A stretch of DNA of 64,000 nucleotides from an uncultured Afifella sp. (GTDB lineage Bacteria > Pseudomonadota > Alphaproteobacteria > Rhizobiales > Afifellaceae). The notes under the pieces are model-generated. The model saw only the letters and a program-made list of their open reading frames with translations, was not told the origin of the DNA and searched no databases. Below are positions 61,023-64,000 of this stretch, in pieces. The DNA is taken from assembly GCA_947259045.1 (NCBI GenBank), contig CAMYKZ010000010.1:1-64000 (forward strand), given 5' to 3'. The number at the start of each line of letters is the position of its first letter. The first letter of the stretch is position 1. A program made the position numbers and the translations under genes.

Positions 61023-62291
61023 TCAGGCAGCCTTGTCAGCGGGCGTTGCGGAAAGACCCTTCGGCCCGGCGGAAACGATCCGGGCTTCAATAATATCGCC
61101 CGGCTCGCCGGCGCCGACGTCAACCGGCGCAAAATGCTCCGTGCGGCCGTGGCCCGGCCGTTCGATCAGAACAGAGCGGACATTGCCGACATCGTTCCGG
61201 TAACTTGCAAGCCGGGCTGCTTCGCCTCTTTCGCGCAGCCGGACTGCACGCTGCTTGACGATGGCCCGCTCAAGCTGCGGCATCCGGGCTGCCGGCGTTC
61301 CGGAGCGCGGCGAAAACGGGAAAACATGAAGATGGGCCAGCCCGCATTCATCGACGATCGCCAGAGACTGTTCGAACATGGCGTCGGTTTCGGTCGGGAA
61401 ACCGGCAATCAGGTCGGCGCCGAAGACCATGTCCGGCCGCAGCCGGCGCGCCTCGTTGCAGAAGCCGATTGCATCGGCGCGCAGGTGCCGCCGCTTCATG
61501 CGCTTCAAAATCATGTCGTCGCCCGATTGCAGCGACAGATGCAGATGCGGCATAAGCCGCTCTTCTTCGGCAATGGCGCGCATCAGTTCATCGTCGGCCT
61601 CGATGGAATCGATCGATGAAATGCGCAGCCGCTCAAGTTCCGGCACATGGCGCAGGACGGCGCGCACAAGGGTGCCAAGGCGCGGGTTGCCCGGCAGGTC
61701 GGCGCCATAGGAGGTGATGTCGACGCCGGTGATGACCACTTCGCGGTAACCGTTTTCGACAAGCTTGCGCACCTGAGCGGTGACAGCGCCCATCGGCACG
61801 GAGCGCGAATTGCCGCGGCCATAGGGAATGATGCAGAAGGTGCAGCGATGGTCGCAGCCGTTCTGCACCTGGACGAAAGCCCGCGTCCTGCCTTCAATGG
61901 CCTCGACGAATTGCGGCGCATTCTCGCGCACGCTCATAATGTCGTTGACCCGAATTTTCTCGGTTGCCTCGACGCCGAAATCAGCCGGATTGCGGTAGGC
62001 TTCGACCGTCAGTTTCTCCGCATTGCCCAGCACCAGATCGACTTCGTCCATGTCTGCAAAAGTGCCCGGTTCGGTCTGGGCGGCGCAGCCGGTGACGATG
62101 ATGGTGCGGCCGGGATTGTCGCGGCCGGCCTTGCGGATCGCCTGGCGCGCCTGGCGCACGGCTTCGCCGGTGACCGCGCAGGTGTTGAAGACGATGGCGT
62201 CGTCAAGTCCCGCCGCGCCGGCCTGCTTGCGGATGACTTCCGATTCGTAGGTGTTCAGCCGGCAGCCGAATGTGGTGATATCGACGCTCAT
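61023..62291 (-). CDS. mtaB: tRNA (N6-threonylcarbamoyladenosine-37-C2)-methylthiotransferase MtaB
   Basis: 422 residues. N-terminal MTTase domain (TFGCRLNTYESEVIRKQA, FNTCAVTGEAVRQARQ, VTGCAAQTEP), radical-SAM domain with CDHRCTFCII (CxxxCxxC, ~147-154) and a C-terminal TRAM-like end. Of the methylthiotransferases it is closest to MtaB (YqeV) by length and the SVDITTFGCRLNTYES start. It makes ms2t6A at position 37 of ANN-reading tRNAs. ATGA overlap with dapF upstream. Confidence 0.93.
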   Translation of the reverse strand: MSVDITTFGCRLNTYESEVIRKQAGAAGLDDAIVFNTCAVTGEAVRQARQAIRKAGRDNPGRTIIVTGCAAQTEPGTFADMDEVDLVLGNAEKLTVEAYRNPADFGVEATEKIRVNDIMSVRENAPQFVEAIEGRTRAFVQVQNGCDHRCTFCIIPYGRGNSRSVPMGAVTAQVRKLVENGYREVVITGVDITSYGADLPGNPRLGTLVRAVLRHVPELERLRISSIDSIEADDELMRAIAEEERLMPHLHLSLQSGDDMILKRMKRRHLRADAIGFCNEARRLRPDMVFGADLIAGFPTETDAMFEQSLAIVDECGLAHLHVFPFSPRSGTPAARMPQLERAIVKQRAVRLRERGEAARLASYRNDVGNVRSVLIERPGHGRTEHFAPVDVGAGEPGDIIEARIVSAGPKGLSATPADKAA

Positions 62292-63169
62292 GCGGCGTCT
62301 TCCTCGCGCTCGTAAGCGCCGGTCTTGGGATCAAGATGGCCACCATAATCCAGCGACCAAGGGCCGGTCATCCAGATATGATCCTCATCGTCCCAGCGCA
62401 GCGCCAGATCGCCGCCGGGCAGTGTCACTGTCGCTTCGCGGTCCGAACGGCCGGTTCTGGCAGCGCAGACGATCGCCGCGCAGGCCGCTGTGCCGCAGGC
62501 CTTTGTCAGGCCGACGCCGCGTTCCCATGTGCGCACGATGATATGGTCGCGGGCCGCCACATGGGCGATGGAAATGTTGGCGCGCTCAGGAAACAGCGGA
62601 TGGTGCTCCAGCATCGGCCCGAACAGGTCGAGGCGGTGGGCGCCGACATCGTCGACCCAGAAGATGGCGTGCGGATTGCCGACATTGACGACGGCGGGCG
62701 AATGCAGCACCGGATCGTCCTCCGGCCCGATCTGCAGTTCGATATAGCGGGTGTCGGGAAAATATTCCGCCAGCGGGATATCCTGCCAGCCGAATTTCGG
62801 AACGCCCATATCGATGCTGACATGGCCGCTTTCGCCGCCCGGATATGCCGTCAGCAGGCCGGCGCCGGTTTCGATGACGGCCTTGTCGGAGCCGGTTTCG
62901 GCAAAAAGCAGTCCGGCAATGCAGCGTGTGGCGTTGCCGCAGGCTTCGACCTCGCCGCCATCGGCATTGTCGATGCGCATGAACAGGTCGGCTCTGTCAC
63001 TGTCTTCCAGGGTAATGAACTGGTCGAAACCGATACCTTTATCGCGGTCGGCGAGGCGCAAGCGCACAGCCGGCTCCGGCCGAGCGGCCTTGGCCGCGCC
63101 GGATTGCTCTCGCAGGTCAATGACAACAAAATCGTTGCCCAGGCCGTTCATTTTCCGAAACGGGATCAT
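62288..63169 (-). CDS. dapF: Diaminopimelate epimerase
   Basis: 293 residues. It interconverts LL- and meso-diaminopimelate for lysine and peptidoglycan. The two active-site cysteines are in VEACGNATRCIAGL (~77) and LTKACGTAACAAIV (~225); the start FRKMNGLGNDFVVID is the family N-terminus. First gene of dapF-mtaB-ftsY-yciB. Confidence 0.97.
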   Translation of the reverse strand: MIPFRKMNGLGNDFVVIDLREQSGAAKAARPEPAVRLRLADRDKGIGFDQFITLEDSDRADLFMRIDNADGGEVEACGNATRCIAGLLFAETGSDKAVIETGAGLLTAYPGGESGHVSIDMGVPKFGWQDIPLAEYFPDTRYIELQIGPEDDPVLHSPAVVNVGNPHAIFWVDDVGAHRLDLFGPMLEHHPLFPERANISIAHVAARDHIIVRTWERGVGLTKACGTAACAAIVCAARTGRSDREATVTLPGGDLALRWDDEDHIWMTGPWSLDYGGHLDPKTGAYEREEDAA

Positions 63170-63339
63170 CTGGCTTTATCGGCATCTGGTTCGTCTTTGC
63201 CCGCTATATGGCGGAAAAGCCTTGAGGTTTCCAGTCCAAAGGTTTTCCGCGCGCCCGAACTGCGCTGTCTTTTTGCGCCTGGACGATCAGGTTACAGGAT
63301 CAAAGCCCCGATTGGGTGCATCCGTGCAAACCCGGATCC

Positions 63340-63978
63340 CTAAATCTTCCGGGCGACGATATAGCGGCTGGGAGGAGAGGCGGGATAGTTGCCCGTTTCA
63401 ATGATCTTGAAGCCTCCATCCGAGATCATGCCTTCAAGTTCCGCGATCTCCATGAAATTCACATAAGGCGCTTTGCCGATCCATTGCATGAGCGGCAGGA
63501 TCATCTTTATCAGCCGGAACTTGAGCGGCGCCCGGGAACCCGGTTGGCAAACGGTTTTGGAAATAAACCTGCCGCCCGGTTTCAGCAAACCGTTGATCCG
63601 CTCCAATGCCGCCGGCGTGTCTTGCAGGAGATGCAGGAGGTTGAATGCAAGCACGCAATCGTAAGGCCCGTTTTCAACGGCGCTGTCAAAGAGCTCCGCT
63701 GCAACAAACTTCACATTCGAGATCCCCTGAGCCTGGGCTTTTTCCGATCCGATTCTGGTCATGTTGGCCGACAGGTCACTGGCCGTTATCTGCCCGACAT
63801 TGCCGGCCAGCAGCAACGCCGTCGACCCGGTGCCGCATCCGATCTCCAGGATGTTGTCATCCGGCGAAAGATAGCTTCGTGTCCGTTCCAGTGTGGTGGT
63901 GTAGGAATCCATATCCGCAATCGGGGATCTGGCATACTTCTCGGCGACCTTGTCCCAGAATTGTGCTGCGTTCTGCAT
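63340..63978 (-). CDS. Class I SAM-dependent methyltransferase
   Basis: 212 residues. SAM site ILEIGCGTGSTALLLAG (motif I, ~44-60), then ASDLSANMTRIGSEKA and CVLAFNLLHLLQD, and a C-terminal LKPGGRFISKTVC. It resembles UbiE-like or Tam-like small-molecule methyltransferases. Substrate unknown. It is preceded by GGAGAAAT and has no operon partner in view. Confidence 0.9.
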   Translation of the reverse strand: MQNAAQFWDKVAEKYARSPIADMDSYTTTLERTRSYLSPDDNILEIGCGTGSTALLLAGNVGQITASDLSANMTRIGSEKAQAQGISNVKFVAAELFDSAVENGPYDCVLAFNLLHLLQDTPAALERINGLLKPGGRFISKTVCQPGSRAPLKFRLIKMILPLMQWIGKAPYVNFMEIAELEGMISDGGFKIIETGNYPASPPSRYIVARKI

Positions 63979-64000
63979 GTGATTTCTCCTTCGTGAGGCA

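Overview
The window is chromosomal DNA of an alphaproteobacterium, most likely of the order Hyphomicrobiales (Rhizobiales). The reasons are a high GC content, the order acnA-ccmABCDG on one side and dapF-mtaB-ftsY-yciB on the other, a DUF1223 gene beside acnA, an imuA-imuB pair with an alphaproteobacterial GAAC-N7-GAAC SOS box, and small conserved proteins common in the group (DUF2794, DUF2277, DUF167, YggT). I cannot assign a genus. Most genes are housekeeping or general metabolism; three stretches look accessory or decayed.

Layout. 1-2.5 kb: the end of a methyltransferase gene, a tRNA-Ala(CGC) followed by two 87-bp tandem tRNA-like 3' fragments, and an ECF sigma/anti-sigma pair. 2.6-9.8 kb: YggT, DUF167, inorganic pyrophosphatase, an acetyltransferase, a Bcr/CflA transporter, BipA/TypA and a site-2 protease with CBS domains. 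9.9-13.8 kb holds decayed genes around live ones: a cupin gene with one in-frame stop next to an AraC regulator, a probably frameshifted membrane protein, argG, a LysE-like C-terminal remnant, and a MAPEG protein. 14-19 kb: an M3 peptidase, an aldo/keto reductase and betaine aldehyde dehydrogenase (betB).

19-25.5 kb is the most interesting block. It has a MacA-MacB type efflux operon on the plus strand and, on the minus strand, a three-gene operon: a one-component regulator with a PhnD-like periplasmic domain, a membrane helix and a LuxR-type helix-turn-helix; an orphan periplasmic binding protein; and a periplasmic DsrE-family protein. A decayed copy of the 3' end of betB lies on the far side, so the block is bracketed by betB-derived direct repeats, as if inserted or left by a duplication.

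25.5-37 kb: a TPR protein, a Popeye-like membrane cyclic-nucleotide-binding protein, a glycosyltransferase, OsmC, a variant MBL-fold protein, and a flavin-dependent monooxygenase catabolic operon (flavin reductase, aldehyde dehydrogenase, luciferase-like oxidoreductase, alpha/beta hydrolase) divergent from a LysR regulator. 37-47.5 kb: SOS-controlled imuA-imuB without an adjacent dnaE2, pterin dehydratase and a tyrosine phosphatase whose start codons overlap head to head, an RNA phosphodiesterase, a possible small RNA, DUF2794, a GNAT protein, a Bax-inhibitor-1 homologue, a YbbA/YbbP-type ABC system and the divergent TesA-like esterase. 47.5-64 kb: a GGDEF-EAL protein, DUF1223, aconitase, cytochrome c maturation genes, a NUDIX hydrolase, an AT-richer orphan gene, and the yciB-ftsY-mtaB-dapF run, ending in a methyltransferase.

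All functions are read from the sequence and from family knowledge; no database search was run.
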